Origin: Nitrospira sp. CR1.3
Lineage (GTDB): Bacteria; Nitrospirota; Nitrospiria; Nitrospirales; Nitrospiraceae
Assembly: GCA_014055525.1 (NCBI GenBank)
Contig: WIAH01000001.1
Coordinates: 245,809-309,808 of the forward strand
Direction: 5' to 3'
DNA length: 64,000 nt
The stretch's first letter is position 1; every line of letters begins with the position of its first letter. The position numbers and the translations under genes were made by a program. The notes under the pieces were generated by a model. That model was not told where the DNA came from, made no database searches, and was given only the letters and a program-made list of their open reading frames with translations. Below, piece by piece: positions 63,875-64,000 of the stretch.

Positions 63875-64000
63875 GTCAATCATCAGCCGAAGTTGACCCT
63901 TTTATTCTGATGTGAAATTGACCCCTCCCCCGAGTTGAATCTGCATTCTGATGGCGCTATGAATCCGAATGGGCCGCGGCCGCGACAGGGGACTTGAAGA
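63875..64000. mobile_element. Candidate end of an IS21-like insertion sequence, cut by window edge
   Basis: Starts TGTCAATC at the break in the PP2C frame. It contains repeated units: GAAGTTGACCC then GAAATTGACCC, and TATTCTGATG then CATTCTGATGG. Terminal TG and multiple repeated binding sites are typical of IS21-family ends. No transposase is visible in the 126 bases available. The family name is inference. Confidence 0.45.

Overview
The window is a 64 kb piece of a bacterial chromosome of moderately high GC. The gene content fits the nitrite-oxidising genus Nitrospira (phylum Nitrospirota) or a close relative. The main reason is the five-subunit 2-oxoacid:ferredoxin oxidoreductase, a reductive-TCA-cycle enzyme type known from Hydrogenobacter and Nitrospira. 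A Fur-centred iron locus and paired bacterioferritins agree with this. The lineage is an inference from gene content; no 16S rRNA gene is present.

Layout. (1) 0-15 kb is an iron and redox locus: an antitoxin-like orphan at the left edge, Fur, a ferric-iron ABC transporter (binding protein, fused permease, ATPase), ExbB/ExbD, a lipoprotein plus ApbE flavin transferase on the other strand, then a promoter overlapped by a Fur-box-like sequence. That promoter drives a Mu Com-like zinc ribbon, a porin, a BamC-like lipoprotein, an FMN-binding protein and a small His-rich membrane protein. An HD-GYP protein, a di-haem c-type cytochrome and two bacterioferritins follow. (2) 15-27 kb holds topA-dprA-rng and the rod-shape cluster rodA-mrdA-mreD-mreC-mreB, then an RDD protein and a divergent PpiD/SurA-like protein. 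(3) 27-41 kb is a long minus-strand array: ilvB-ilvN-ilvC-psd-pssA, a leucine T-box riboswitch, leuA, a repeat element, a cupin gene, leuB, an NHL-repeat protein, asd, a DUF2905 protein, a SpoIID-like protein and queA. RNase P RNA lies upstream of ilvB. (4) 41-51 kb holds an M48 lipoprotein peptidase, a short RNase HIII, a large hairpin, murA-hisG-hisD-hisB, prfA-prmC, rpmE and rho. (5) 51-57.5 kb holds a DUF2203 protein, a YciI-like protein, a TPR protein and the oxidoreductase operon behind a consensus promoter and a leader of about 200 nt. (6) 57.5-64 kb begins with a second copy of the repeat and tRNA-Asn(GTT). It continues as a lower-GC accessory segment of small hypothetical genes, a GIY-YIG protein, a gene broken by an in-frame amber codon, and a PP2C-like gene cut off by what looks like an insertion-sequence end.

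How it fits together. The first 15 kb can be read as one iron programme. Fur senses iron, FbpABC-type proteins import Fe(III), and bacterioferritins store it. The porin / FMN-binding / membrane-protein operon, with ApbE beside it as the enzyme that attaches FMN covalently, looks like an envelope flavin-redox module tied to iron; this is the best candidate for an undescribed system here. The branched-chain amino acid genes share one strand with phospholipid genes and carry an internal leucine-sensing T-box before leuA.
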